64,000 nucleotides of DNA from CAWBQO01 sp963790965 (GCA_963790965.1 CAWBQO010000002.1:124001-188000), one strand, 5' to 3'; shown: positions 41,935-50,455, counted from the first letter of the stretch. The notes: generated by a model from the letters alone, not told the origin. A program made the numbers and translations.

Positions 41935-42564
41935 ATGACGAGAACACAAACGCGGCCGCCGGCCGAAGACGCGAGGGACGAGTACGAGAGCACGCACACC
42001 ATCCCCGAGCTGGAAGTGTACTCCGACGACGAGATCGAGTCCATGCTGTTTCAGGAGGAAGAAGCGCCACGCAAGGGGTTCATGAATCTTCCAACGGCTG
42101 CCGGACTTTCCCTTATCGTGGTCGGCATCGTCTACCTGTTGCAGGAGATGGGTCTTTGGAACGGCGTCAACATGACGGCGCTCGTATCGATGCTGCCGGT
42201 GCTTGCCGGCGTGCTGATCATCCTGCTCGGGTTCGGCGTCCTCTCGTGGGACCCGAAGCGCAGGCGCCTGCGCCGCCGTGAGCGCCGCGCGCAGGCTCGG
42301 GCGCAGAAAGTGGCCTCCAAGCAAGCGACGGTCAGCAACCGGAAGCGGCTTACGCGCTCGCGCACCAACAAGAAAGTGGCGGGCGTCTGCGCGGGCATTT
42401 CCGAATACATGAACATCGACCCGACCGTCGTGCGTATCGCGTTCGTCATCGGGGCCATTGCCTCGCAAGGCGCGGTCCTGCTCGCGTACATCATCATGGC
42501 GATGATCATCCCGAAAGAGGACTTTGCCACGGCGGCCGCCAAAGAGCGAATCATCATTCACTGA
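41935..42564 (+). CDS. PspC-domain membrane protein with extra N-terminal membrane region
   Basis: PspC domains occur in envelope-stress regulators and anti-sigma-like proteins. This 209-residue protein starts with an acidic cytosolic segment (1-48) and two membrane helices (about 53-71 and 80-101). A very basic stretch follows (PKRRRLRRRERRAQARAQK), then a PspC domain (about 136-197: KKVAGVCAGISEYMNIDPTVVRIAFV, then a membrane helix and MAMIIPKE). The first half resembles the LiaF/DUF5668-type helical pair. The second PspC gene follows after 24 bp. The target of the pair is unknown. Confidence 0.82.
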   Translation: MTRTQTRPPAEDARDEYESTHTIPELEVYSDDEIESMLFQEEEAPRKGFMNLPTAAGLSLIVVGIVYLLQEMGLWNGVNMTALVSMLPVLAGVLIILLGFGVLSWDPKRRRLRRRERRAQARAQKVASKQATVSNRKRLTRSRTNKKVAGVCAGISEYMNIDPTVVRIAFVIGAIASQGAVLLAYIIMAMIIPKEDFATAAAKERIIIH

Positions 42565-42588
42565 TGCACCCCTAAACGAGAATTGCCG

Positions 42589-42780
42589 ATGGATCTGTCC
42601 AGGAAACTCACCCGGTCGCAAGACAAGCTCATTGCAGGCGTCTGCGGCGGCATTGCGGATTACTTTGAATGGGACCCGACGCTCGTGCGCGCAGGCTTTG
42701 TGCTCCTGAGCGTCATCTCGGCCGCCTTCCCCGGCATCATCGTCTACCTGGTGCTGTGGGCCATCATGCCGGCAGATTGA
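42589..42780 (+). CDS. Minimal PspC-domain protein
   Basis: This is a 63-residue protein that is almost entirely one PspC domain: KLIAGVCGGIADYFEWDPTLVRAGFVLLSV, a membrane helix and LWAIMPAD at the end. The ATG at 42589 is used; a TTG two codons earlier is less likely. It duplicates the C-terminal domain of the preceding gene and is closed by a terminator, so the two form a short envelope operon. Confidence 0.87.
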   Translation: MDLSRKLTRSQDKLIAGVCGGIADYFEWDPTLVRAGFVLLSVISAAFPGIIVYLVLWAIMPAD

Positions 42781-42798
42781 ACCGGCAGCACATTGCAG

Positions 42799-42837
42799 CA
42801 AAAAGGGCGGACCTCGCGTGGAGGCCCGCCCTTTTCG
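42799..42837. terminator. Bidirectional terminator between convergent genes
   Basis: AAAAGGGCGGACCTC pairs with GAGGCCCGCCCTTTT (one mismatch) around a short CGCGTG loop. A-run and T-run on the two sides let it work in both directions, serving the PspC operon and the helical-protein gene that ends at 42859. Confidence 0.87.
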
Positions 42838-42858
42838 TTAGTGCAGGTTGCCGTTCTT

Positions 42859-43443
42859 TCAGACAGCGGGCGACTGCACGACGCTCCGGTCCCACGCGGC
42901 CTGCGTGTCCTGCACGGCCCGCGCGCCTACGGTGGCATCAACGCCGGTGCCAATCTCTCTTGCCGTCTCGTCAACCACGACGACGGGGAGAACGCGACTA
43001 ATTTCGACAAGCACCGGGGTCACGTCCTTAAGGTGGCGCACCGCCAGCTCGGCCAGGCGGGGCTCGCCGACGGTCAGGCTGAAGGCGTGGAAGGACGTGT
43101 AGCCCATCGCGACGAGGCTGAAAGCGGTATAGTCGTCACGCAGCATCCGGCTGACTTTATAGTCGCGCATCTTGTCGTACAGGCCGGCAGCGACGCCAAG
43201 CACTTCGGCGACGGCCTTCTTGATGCTCGACTCTCCTTCCGCGTTGTACTCCCTGGCGATCGTCTTGAGTTCGGCGATGTGCTCCTTCAGCACCCGGTCC
43301 GCCTCGATGATGACTTTGTTGGCCTCGACATTCTTGAGCACTTCAGCGTCGCCGCGCTGACGTTCGATGGCCTCGAGGACGTGGTCCTGCAGGGCCATCT
43401 GGTCGGCAATCTGTTCCTTGATCTGGTCTTGTCGGTTGCTCAC
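42859..43443 (-). CDS. Unknown helical protein, possibly ferritin-like
   Basis: I do not recognise this 194-residue protein with certainty. It appears all-helical: a charged coiled segment (1-66, QDQIKEQIADQMALQDHVLEAIERQ), then helices such as KKAVAEVLGVAAGLYDKMRDYKV, LRDDYTAFSLVAMGYTSFHAFSLTVG and LAELAVRHLKDVTPVLVEISRVLP. The length and helix pattern recall a four-helix ferritin-like bundle, but a clear di-iron ExxH pair is not seen. It stands alone, convergent with the PspC operon. Confidence 0.6.
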   Translation of the reverse strand: MSNRQDQIKEQIADQMALQDHVLEAIERQRGDAEVLKNVEANKVIIEADRVLKEHIAELKTIAREYNAEGESSIKKAVAEVLGVAAGLYDKMRDYKVSRMLRDDYTAFSLVAMGYTSFHAFSLTVGEPRLAELAVRHLKDVTPVLVEISRVLPVVVVDETAREIGTGVDATVGARAVQDTQAAWDRSVVQSPAV

Positions 43444-43565
43444 GGGCGTTTCCTCACTTGAAGTCTGATGATTCCATGCTAAGCCGAGCCTCTCGGATCG
43501 TCTTGCCCGTAGAACGCCTTCAATCCCCCTGAATTGCCCCTGAGAAGGTAATGTTAGAGTTACCG

Positions 43566-44882
43566 TTAGGAGGCGGTGACCACCGGAGCGAGAGTGCCGG
43601 CCCGCACGACGTGCAGCCGGTCGGGATGGATGAACGTACGTATGGCGTCATTCACCTCTTCAAGCTTGACGGACCGAATGGCATCCACGTATTCGTCGAT
43701 GTAGGTGCTGTCGTAGCCGCGCAGCGCGTTCGCAAGTAGCGCGGTGGCGATGCCGCCGGTGGTGCCAAGCCCGACCTGGTAGCCGCCTGTTATCGTCTCC
43801 TGCTTCTCCGCGAGTTCTTCCGCGGTGACGCCGTCTCTGGCGAAGCGTTCTACCTCACGCCGCGTTTCTTCGATGCCACGCTCCAGGTTGTCGCCGCTGA
43901 GCGTGACGGCGACCTGGAAGTGCCCGCCGTTCAAGTGAGACATGCCGGAGAGTCCCGCTCCGATCCCGTAGGTCAGCCCCATCTCGTCGCGAATGACGCG
44001 CATCAGACGAGCGGAGAAATTCCCACCGAGGATGAATGAACCAATGAAAAGGGGCAAGAAAGCCGGGTCGGTACGCAGCATCGGCACGCCGTGGCCCATC
44101 CGCACATCGACGTTCTCCCGATCATCCATGCGTATGTCAACCTCGCGCGCGGGAGTGCCGAGCGGCATCGCGTCCATCCGGCCCTCCGGTGCCACGCCTT
44201 GCCAGTCGCCGAACGCCGCCTCGACCGGTTGCTGAAGGGCTGCGGGATCTACGTCGCCCACGGTCACGAGCGTCAAGTCCTGGGGCATCAGGTGCCGCCG
44301 GTGGTAGTCGCGCACCGCGTCCAGCGTCAGGTCTTCGACGCGCAGGAGGTCCTCGGCAGGATCTGCCGTCCAGCCCGGATGAGCGGGGCCGTAGATCAGG
44401 CGCGAAAGCGCGGCAGACGCTTGTGAGCCGGTGTTCTCCATCATTCTCCGCAGCCGCGAGGCGTATTGAACCTGCTGCTTCCTGAACTCGGCTTCAGCGA
44501 GAAGGGGTCGGCGAAGCTGCTCGGCGGTAAGCTCCAGCACGAGCGGCAGGTCCGAGCCAAGGGTGCGACCAACGAACTGCACGTATGTGCCATTCGAATA
44601 GAACTGCAACTCGACGCCGCGCGAGTCCAGCAAGTCTGCCAGCGCGAACTGGTCACGCTTCTCGGTGCCCTTGTCAAGCAGGTTGACGAGCATGGCCTGC
44701 AGCATCTCTTCGCCCGCGCCGAAGCCCGGGTTCGTTCGGACGGACCCCGCGAAAGACACCACCGCATCGACGGGTGTGGCGACGGTGAGCAGCCGGCACT
44801 GGCCTACTCGTTCCTCATGGATGCCTTCGGACAAGCTGCCGGAAGCGGGATGGTTGGGATTCGTCGACTCGGTAGCGTTCAT
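43566..44882 (-). CDS. M16-family peptidase homologue lacking the zinc site (partner subunit)
   Basis: This protein has the M16 fold of 438 residues but not the HxxEH zinc motif. The corresponding stretch reads EEMLQAMLVNLLDKGT. It keeps the C-terminal R/Y substrate motif in MRVIRDEMGLTYGIGAGL. In the M16B group active and inactive chains form heterodimers, and this gene follows an active M16 gene by 15 bp, so it is very probably its partner. No signal peptide is visible; the complex would be cytosolic unless exported by another route. Confidence 0.88.
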   Translation of the reverse strand: MNATESTNPNHPASGSLSEGIHEERVGQCRLLTVATPVDAVVSFAGSVRTNPGFGAGEEMLQAMLVNLLDKGTEKRDQFALADLLDSRGVELQFYSNGTYVQFVGRTLGSDLPLVLELTAEQLRRPLLAEAEFRKQQVQYASRLRRMMENTGSQASAALSRLIYGPAHPGWTADPAEDLLRVEDLTLDAVRDYHRRHLMPQDLTLVTVGDVDPAALQQPVEAAFGDWQGVAPEGRMDAMPLGTPAREVDIRMDDRENVDVRMGHGVPMLRTDPAFLPLFIGSFILGGNFSARLMRVIRDEMGLTYGIGAGLSGMSHLNGGHFQVAVTLSGDNLERGIEETRREVERFARDGVTAEELAEKQETITGGYQVGLGTTGGIATALLANALRGYDSTYIDEYVDAIRSVKLEEVNDAIRTFIHPDRLHVVRAGTLAPVVTAS

Positions 44883-44897
44883 ACATCAACCTGTTCT

Positions 44898-46211
44898 TTA
44901 CTCCGGCACATAGAGGCCAACGGTGCGCCGGCTTTCGACGAGAATAGCGGTAGCGACGCGCTGCACATCCTCGGCGGAAACGGCGTCGATGCGGGCCATG
45001 TAGTTTGGGTGGAGCCGCCAGTCGCCGGCAGCGATGGCCTCATTCAGACGCGCGGCGATATTGAACGAGCCGTCACGGGCAAAGGCCTCCTGCGCACGCA
45101 TCTGCGCCCGAGCGCGCTGCAGTTCGGCCTCCTCAACCCCTTCGAGCTTGATCCGTTCAACTTCCTCATAGATGGCGTGCTCGACTTCTTCATGCGTCCG
45201 CCCCGGCGTGATCGAAGCGTAGATGTAGAACAGGCCCGGGTCGCTCAGCCGGGAGGCGGATGCGCCGGCAGCCGCCGTAAGGCCGCTGTCCGTAAGACGG
45301 CGATAGAGCCTGCTGTTCTTACCCGCGCCGAGGACGACCGAGAGAACGTCGAGCGCGTCGGTGTCCACATCGAGGGCGGGGGGAGACTTAAAGGCGATCA
45401 TGAGCGAGGCGATTTGTCCGGCCTGCCGCACCGTGACGCGGCGCTCGCCCCGCTGCTCCGGCTCGCGCGTAGTCTGCTTTGGAGGCGAATGAAGCGACGC
45501 CTCGATGCCGCCAAAGTGACGGTTGAGAAGAGCAAGGGCATCCGGCGGATCTAAGGCCCCGATGATGGAGACCGTCGCGTTGTTGGGCCAGTAGAACGTG
45601 TCGTAGAAGCCGCGCAAACCCGCGGCGGTCACGGCTTCAACGTCGCTGCGCCAGCCGATGGTGGGGTGGTGGTAAGGATGGGCAGTGAAAGCAGCAGCCC
45701 AGACGGCCTGATATAGTTTGCGGAACGGCTCGCTCTCACCCCGATCCAATTCGTTCAGGATCACGGTTCGTTCGCTCTCGAGATCCTCTTCGCTGAGCAG
45801 CGCCCCGCGCATCCGGTCCGCCTCGATCTCCACCGCGAGGCCCAGATGCTGCATGGGCATCATCTCGTAGTAGTTCGTGCGGTCAAACCACGTGGTTGCG
45901 TTAACCTGCGCCCCCACGCTTTGCAGAAGATTGAAAACCGACGTGCCGGCCCTCTTGTTGAAGCGCTCGGACCCTTTGAACATGAGGTGCTCCAGGAAGT
46001 GAGTCGCGCCGGTGAGGCCAAGTCCTTCATTGCGGCTGCCGACGCGGTAGGTCACCATGAGCGTGACGATGGGCGCGGCAGACTGCGGCAGGAGCAGCAC
46101 CTGCAAGCCGTTCGCGTCGAGGCGGTACTCGCGGATGCCGTCGCACTCCTCGACGAAGGAGAAGCCCTCCAGGTGGCGGCCCTTGGCTTCAGGCGTTGCG
46201 TTCTTCTGCAT
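44898..46211 (-). CDS. M16-family zinc metallopeptidase, catalytic subunit
   Basis: This is a pitrilysin-type peptidase of 437 residues. The inverted zinc motif is complete: H71-F-L-E74-H75 in GATHFLEHLMFKGSERFN, with the distal ligand probably E154 in VILNELDRGE. The second half carries the paired fold (AGKNSRLYRRLTDSGLTAAAGA). It is first in a two-gene unit with the inactive homologue. The substrate is unknown; related heterodimers degrade peptides after protein turnover. The family-typical start is well met by MQKNATPEAKG, although the first 14 residues are not conserved. Confidence 0.92.
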   Translation of the reverse strand: MQKNATPEAKGRHLEGFSFVEECDGIREYRLDANGLQVLLLPQSAAPIVTLMVTYRVGSRNEGLGLTGATHFLEHLMFKGSERFNKRAGTSVFNLLQSVGAQVNATTWFDRTNYYEMMPMQHLGLAVEIEADRMRGALLSEEDLESERTVILNELDRGESEPFRKLYQAVWAAAFTAHPYHHPTIGWRSDVEAVTAAGLRGFYDTFYWPNNATVSIIGALDPPDALALLNRHFGGIEASLHSPPKQTTREPEQRGERRVTVRQAGQIASLMIAFKSPPALDVDTDALDVLSVVLGAGKNSRLYRRLTDSGLTAAAGASASRLSDPGLFYIYASITPGRTHEEVEHAIYEEVERIKLEGVEEAELQRARAQMRAQEAFARDGSFNIAARLNEAIAAGDWRLHPNYMARIDAVSAEDVQRVATAILVESRRTVGLYVPE

Positions 46212-46277
46212 CGATCATCCAGGTGGTATTCGGTTTGCCCGGCGGTGCATTGGCGGCGCGCGCGCAAGCGGCGCAAC

Positions 46278-46308
46278 AAAAAAGCGCCGAGGTTTGCCCC
46301 CGGCGCTT
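46278..46308 (-). terminator. Rho-independent terminator downstream of the FmdB-like gene
   Basis: On the minus strand GCGCCGGGGG pairs with CCTCGGCGC around a short AAA loop and is followed by TTTTTTG. It lies just after the FmdB-like stop and before the M16 operon. Confidence 0.82.
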
Positions 46309-46331
46309 CAGTCCTTCAGCGCCGAGCAACC

Positions 46332-46643
46332 TCAGGCTGCCTTCGGCTCCGACGATTCCGCCTTCTTCTCCGCTTTCGGAGCGGGCGTCTTTTCGGTTGA
46401 GGATCCCGTATCGCCGGCAGGCTTTGCATCGCTCGTCGATGATGTACTGCCATTCGATGACGACTTGCGGGCGTAGTCGGTCAGGTAGAAGCCGCTCCCT
46501 TTGAAGATCAGCCCCGCGCTCCCACTGATCACGCGGGAGACCTTTTGGCCTGTATCGGGGCATGTCTGAAGCGGATCCTCGGTAATGCGCTGCTGCACTT
46601 CAAAAGTGCTGCCGTCCTCCCGACGGTAAATATAGGTCGGCAT
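46332..46643 (-). CDS. FmdB-family small regulatory protein with degenerate zinc ribbon
   Basis: The start MPTYIYRREDGSTFEVQQRI is the FmdB/CxxC_CXXC_SSSS family start, and GSAGLIFKGSGFYLTDYAR is its conserved C-terminal block. Normal members have two CxxC pairs binding zinc. Here the first pair is replaced by RRED and only C28 remains of the second (QTCPDTG), so zinc binding is unlikely. A low-complexity Ser/Lys/Glu tail (60-103) follows. Family function is poorly known, with links to formamidase and urea-transport regulation in one genus. Confidence 0.85.
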   Translation of the reverse strand: MPTYIYRREDGSTFEVQQRITEDPLQTCPDTGQKVSRVISGSAGLIFKGSGFYLTDYARKSSSNGSTSSTSDAKPAGDTGSSTEKTPAPKAEKKAESSEPKAA

Positions 46644-46752
46644 AATTCAACCTCACGGTTATGTACGACAAACTTGCAGCCTCTCGTGGCTACTCTGCCG
46701 TGGCTGCTCTGCACGCCCACCATTCAATTATTGTTCCATTCAGAGGAGCTGT

Positions 46753-48615
46753 TCACGGGCGCACTTTAGCCCGTCTGCCTTGCTGAAGAACCGGCTCCAC
46801 GGACGCGCCGGCGGCCGATTTCCAGACAATGTCGGCGAGCCGGCCCCGGATGGGAAACAGCTTCGAGTTCTCTCTCGTGGGGTAAACGCGGTTGGTGAGC
46901 AGGATAACGAACAGGTCGGCGTCGGGGTCGATCCAGATCGACGTGCCGGTATAGCCGGTATGGCCGAAGCTCCGCGGACCGAAAAGGACGCCTGCGGAAG
47001 AGGGGCCGCTCAAGCTTCTGGTGTCCCAGCCCAGCGCGCGCGTGTTTTCGGGATCATCGGAGACGCGGCGCGTGAAAAGGGCGATGGTTTCAGGTTTCAG
47101 GAACGTATGCCCTCCGATTCGGCCTTCCTGGAGGTACATAAAGGCGAGGTGCGTCAGGTCTTCGGCGGTGGAAAAGAGGCCCGCATGGCCCGAGACGCCG
47201 CCGAGGAGGTACGCCGTTTCGTCATGCACTTCTCCCTGAAGGAGTCTGCGGCGGAACGTGCGATCCCGCTCGGTAGGCACAATGGATGTGTCATGCGGAT
47301 TCCCGGGCCGGAAGCCCGTATGATCCATGCGGAGCGGGTCGAAGATGTGCGTTTTGGCCCAGGATGCAAAGTCCTGCCCGGTGATCTTCTCTATGACGAG
47401 GTAGAGCGTGATCATGCTGAAGTCGCTGTACTTCGACTGTGAGCCGGGTTTGTAGATCAGCGGCTCTGCCATGATCGAGTCGATGACCTGCTGCCGGGTT
47501 GTCACGCCCATCTGATGAAATGGCCGGAAGGGGATGAAGCCGGCGCTGTGCGTGAGGAGGTGCCGGATGGTTATGTCCCGGAAGCCCTCTTTCCGGAAAG
47601 CCTCGAGGTAACGGCTCACCGGCGCGTCCAGGTCAAGCGCGCCCTGTTCGTATAGGAGCATGGCAGCCGTGGTCGTGGCGATGACTTTGGTGAGGGAAGC
47701 CATGTCAAAGATCGACTGGGGCGTGACTTGCGGCCCGCCTTCGTAGGTGAAGTGGCCGAAGCCTTCCATCTTCGCGATCACTCCCCTTCTCCCCAGAGCC
47801 ACGGCCGCGCCGGGAAAAGCTTGAATCTCGATGCCGGACCTCATCAGGGAATCGACGGCCAACAGCGTCAGACTGTCCATTTCCGCTGCTTCCGGGCGAT
47901 CTTCTCGCGGCCAATTCTGCTCCAGATCCACGCCCGCACCTACTCGGAACTGCGAGCCAATGTCAAAGGGCAGCCGTCCCCTGACTTCCGCCTTGCCCAC
48001 GAGCGCCGCCGCCGCGCTCCGCAGGTCAGACGGCGACGAACCGAGCGAAACGAGGACGGCACCCGCCCCGCCGAAAGCGCCGGCCATCTCCGGCGTGCCG
48101 AACGTCACGAGCGCAGTGGGCCGCTCCCTCGTGACAAGGGCCTCGAGGGCGCTCCGGGTGTCCGGCGCGAGCGTATTGCCCGTGCTATCGACTTTTTCGT
48201 GGAAATCTGCCACAATGATGCCGTCCGCCCGGGACGCAGCGTTCAGCAGATCCGCCTCCGCCCCTGACGGCGTGCCGTCAAGCAGGAGGACGAGAGACAC
48301 TTCGGTTCCGGAAGCAAATCGCCGAAGCTCGGACGTGAAAGCGTCTGCACTCGCGTCCGCGGAGGACGGACCGGTGGCAACGACGAGGAGCCTGAGGCGG
48401 CTGTCCATCGGCACCGCGCCGCTGTCGTTTCGGAGAAGCACGAGAGAGGCCGACTCGAGCGGAGGCGCGAGGCTGCCCTTCTCGGTCAACGCTCGCCACT
48501 CGGCGAAGCTGCGGGGCGCGGCGTCGTGGCGCTGCGAGGAGAACAACAAAATGCCGAGGGCGGCGAGCATCCCCGCGACGAGCATTCCCACCTTCATGTT
48601 GATCATACGGGGCAT
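46753..48615 (-). CDS. Beta-lactamase-family serine hydrolase fused to a GH3 C-terminal-like domain
   Basis: This is a 620-residue envelope enzyme with a membrane anchor or signal sequence at 8-25. Residues about 55-230 resemble the C-terminal domain of family 3 glycoside hydrolases (SLVLLRNDSGAVPM, AAAALVGKAEVRGRLPFDI, FRVGAGV). The GH3 catalytic barrel that normally precedes it is absent. From about 245 a class C beta-lactamase fold follows, with S307-x-x-K310 (MASLTK), Y396-S-D398 (KYSDFS) and HTGYTG. Bacteroidota encode full GH3-lactamase fusions of about 1000 residues linked to peptidoglycan recycling, and this looks like a shortened version. Esterase, amidase and beta-lactamase activity are all possible. 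Confidence 0.85.
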   Translation of the reverse strand: MPRMINMKVGMLVAGMLAALGILLFSSQRHDAAPRSFAEWRALTEKGSLAPPLESASLVLLRNDSGAVPMDSRLRLLVVATGPSSADASADAFTSELRRFASGTEVSLVLLLDGTPSGAEADLLNAASRADGIIVADFHEKVDSTGNTLAPDTRSALEALVTRERPTALVTFGTPEMAGAFGGAGAVLVSLGSSPSDLRSAAAALVGKAEVRGRLPFDIGSQFRVGAGVDLEQNWPREDRPEAAEMDSLTLLAVDSLMRSGIEIQAFPGAAVALGRRGVIAKMEGFGHFTYEGGPQVTPQSIFDMASLTKVIATTTAAMLLYEQGALDLDAPVSRYLEAFRKEGFRDITIRHLLTHSAGFIPFRPFHQMGVTTRQQVIDSIMAEPLIYKPGSQSKYSDFSMITLYLVIEKITGQDFASWAKTHIFDPLRMDHTGFRPGNPHDTSIVPTERDRTFRRRLLQGEVHDETAYLLGGVSGHAGLFSTAEDLTHLAFMYLQEGRIGGHTFLKPETIALFTRRVSDDPENTRALGWDTRSLSGPSSAGVLFGPRSFGHTGYTGTSIWIDPDADLFVILLTNRVYPTRENSKLFPIRGRLADIVWKSAAGASVEPVLQQGRRAKVRP

Positions 48616-48738
48616 GGTTTACGTTTCCGTTGTTGGTTGCCGGCCTCTAAGCTATAGCGCGGAGGTCGGCAGCGGGAGGCGCAGAAGCAGATTCACACGC
48701 TCTTTACGATACGCCCTTTATTCACACGTTTCGATTTT

Positions 48739-48910
48739 GAGGCAGAGGCGCAGAGACTATGAGGCTCACCCTCTTCGTTCTTTTGACGCAGAGGCGCAGA
48801 GGCGCAGCGTTTCTGGTGCTCACCCTCTTCGTTCTCTTGACGCAGAGGCGCAGAGGCGCAGCGTTTCTGGTGCTCACCCTCTTCGTTCTCTTGACGCAGA
48901 GGCGCAGAGA
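48739..48910. repeat. 54-bp tandem repeat containing GACGCAGAGGCGCAG units
   Basis: The segment GCTCACCCTCTTCGTTCT starts at 48764, 48818 and 48872, a fixed 54-bp period, and each copy is followed by TTGACGCAGAGGCGCAGAGG. The copies differ by a few bases at most. A degenerate fourth copy appears at 49121-49152. The period is a multiple of three, so long open frames appear on both strands without coding meaning. GACGCAGAGGCGCAG-type repeats occur in intergenic DNA of many unrelated bacteria. Confidence 0.88.
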
Positions 48911-49381
48911 TCTGTACCCTCCGCCGTAACTCTGCGGTGCCTCGTGGCCCGTTTCTCCCTCTTCGCTGTTCGAGGCAATATTCGTCAATTTAGCACCACA
49001 TCCAAAACGAGTCATCCCGACCAAGGCGGCGGCGATGCGCTCGGTGCTGATGAATCATGATCCGCCGCCGCGCGGAGGGACCTCCTCAAAACAGCACATC
49101 CCCCCTTCTTCTCCAACGTCGCTCCTCTTCGCTCTTTTGACGCAGAGGCGCACACTATGCCCCGGGCACTGAGTACAAAACCGGCGTCTCTGCGTCAATG
49201 TAATGCGGGCATGGACGGGGATGGGGCGTTCTCTGTGTCAAATGGACGTGAAGAGCGCTTGAACGGCGTGGCTTATCTCGCCGGAGTTTATCTTGCCGGG
49301 TAAGGTTGGCGCGCAGTAGTCCTTGCCGTCTTGCGCTCGACCTGCGCCGGAAGGATACAACTTTAACCATGGGAGATTCTT
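48911..49381. repeat. Repeat-rich spacer
   Basis: The 766-bp gap between the hydrolase and ferredoxin genes holds no gene. Besides the tandem array it contains GTCATCCCGACCAAGGCGGC at 49011-49030, a relative of widespread dispersed repeats with the matching arm CCGCCGCCGCGCGGAGGGA (about 49062-49080). It also has another TTGACGCAGAGGCGCA at 49137-49152 and its inverted form GTCTCTGCGTCAA at 49186-49198. The ferredoxin ribosome site (GGGAG) is at 49370-49374. Confidence 0.6.
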
Positions 49382-49750
49382 ATGCCACAACTAACATTAA
49401 CGGGCATCGGCGAGTTCGAGATTGAAGAGGGCAGCCGGCTCGTTCTTGCCGTTGAAGAGCATGGCGTTCACCTGGGGCACCGCTGTGGCGGGAAGGCGCG
49501 CTGCACCACGTGCCGGGTGCGCTTCAAGAGCGGCGAACCCGCGCGCATGACAAGGGCGGAGCACGACAAACTGGCGGAGCGTGAACTGCTCGGCGAAGTG
49601 CGTCTCTCCTGTCAGGTCCTTATCGAGCAGGACATGGAGGTCGAAGCCCTCATGCTCATGGAGGAGCAAGGCTGGGCGGACCCCGGTCCGGAGCCGACCT
49701 CCCACATCGAGCCGGAACCGGAATGGATGGACACGCCGCGACCCGCATGA
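49382..49750 (+). CDS. [2Fe-2S] ferredoxin
   Basis: This is a small plant-type ferredoxin that shuttles single electrons. The cluster ligands are C35, C41 and C44 (HRCGGKARCTTCRV, spacing C-x5-C-x2-C) with C77 in RLSCQVL. It has 122 residues; an acidic C-terminal tail (90-122) extends past the fold. GGGAG lies about 8 bases before the ATG. No reductase or oxygenase partner is adjacent, so its role is open. Confidence 0.93.
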   Translation: MPQLTLTGIGEFEIEEGSRLVLAVEEHGVHLGHRCGGKARCTTCRVRFKSGEPARMTRAEHDKLAERELLGEVRLSCQVLIEQDMEVEALMLMEEQGWADPGPEPTSHIEPEPEWMDTPRPA

Positions 49751-49762
49751 ACAGGCGGTGGA

Positions 49763-50455
49763 CTAAGCGGCTGCGGACAGAATAGAGCGGCGAAACAGAT
49801 CGAAGTCCGTCAAGTCGTCGAGCAGGACGTCGGCACCATGTGGCTCGAGATCGGCGCGCGAGTAGTTGCCGGTACAGACGCCGACTGCCAGCACGCCAGT
49901 GTGCGCACCGCAGCGGATGTCATGCTCCGTGTCGCCGATGATGACGACGTTCTTTCCGGAGAAGCGGTGCCCGGTGTGCCGCTCTGCCCGGTCGACGGCG
50001 ATTTTCGGTAGATCTGTTCGGTGTTCGCTGTCGCTGCCGAAAGCGCCGAACGGGAAGTACTCGTCCAGGCCCACGGCCTGCAGTTTCAGGTGGGCCATCG
50101 GCGCGATGTTGCCTGTTAGTACGGCCAAAACGACCTTCGGGTCGTCGTGAAGTCGCTTCACGAGGTCCGCCACACCGGGAAGCAACGTGACGTTCTCCGG
50201 GCGCAGCGTTTCGCACATGAGTTTCTCGTACCGCGCCACTGCAGACGGCAGCGCCTCATCGACCTCCTCGTTCGTGAGACCACAAGAGGAGAGCACGTCG
50301 CGCAGGATCTGCGGGTCTGTCTTGCCTGAAAAGCGTGTGCCTTCCGAGAGGACAGGGCGTCCGAGGAGATCCGATAAGGCCCCTTCGACGGCCTTGCGCC
50401 CCACCCCGTGCGTCTGAAGGATCGTTCCGTCAATATCGAAGAGCAGGAGTTTCAT
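49763..50455 (-). CDS. HAD-superfamily hydrolase (phosphoglycolate phosphatase-like)
   Basis: This is a haloacid-dehalogenase phosphatase. Motif I is LLFDIDGTIL (D7 and D9 from the ATG at 50455), motif II is in VLAVLTGNI, and motif III/IV is in KIAVDRAERH and VIIGDTEHDIRCG. The helical cap sits between motif I and II (class C1), as in phosphoglycolate phosphatases. It has 230 residues. The ATG at 50455 is selected because motif I follows immediately. It is divergent from polA. The substrate is inferred only from family likeness. Confidence 0.88.
   Translation of the reverse strand: MKLLLFDIDGTILQTHGVGRKAVEGALSDLLGRPVLSEGTRFSGKTDPQILRDVLSSCGLTNEEVDEALPSAVARYEKLMCETLRPENVTLLPGVADLVKRLHDDPKVVLAVLTGNIAPMAHLKLQAVGLDEYFPFGAFGSDSEHRTDLPKIAVDRAERHTGHRFSGKNVVIIGDTEHDIRCGAHTGVLAVGVCTGNYSRADLEPHGADVLLDDLTDFDLFRRSILSAAA

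Noticed and set aside
48722..49024. A minus-strand frame with repeated RLCVKRTKRVSTRNAAP units that looks like a repeat protein
   Set aside because: It is the translation of the 54-bp tandem DNA repeat, whose period is divisible by three; no start context or homology supports coding.
48739..49200. Possible CRISPR array
   Set aside because: The 54-bp units are directly adjacent and near-identical throughout, without unique spacers, and no cas gene is present.
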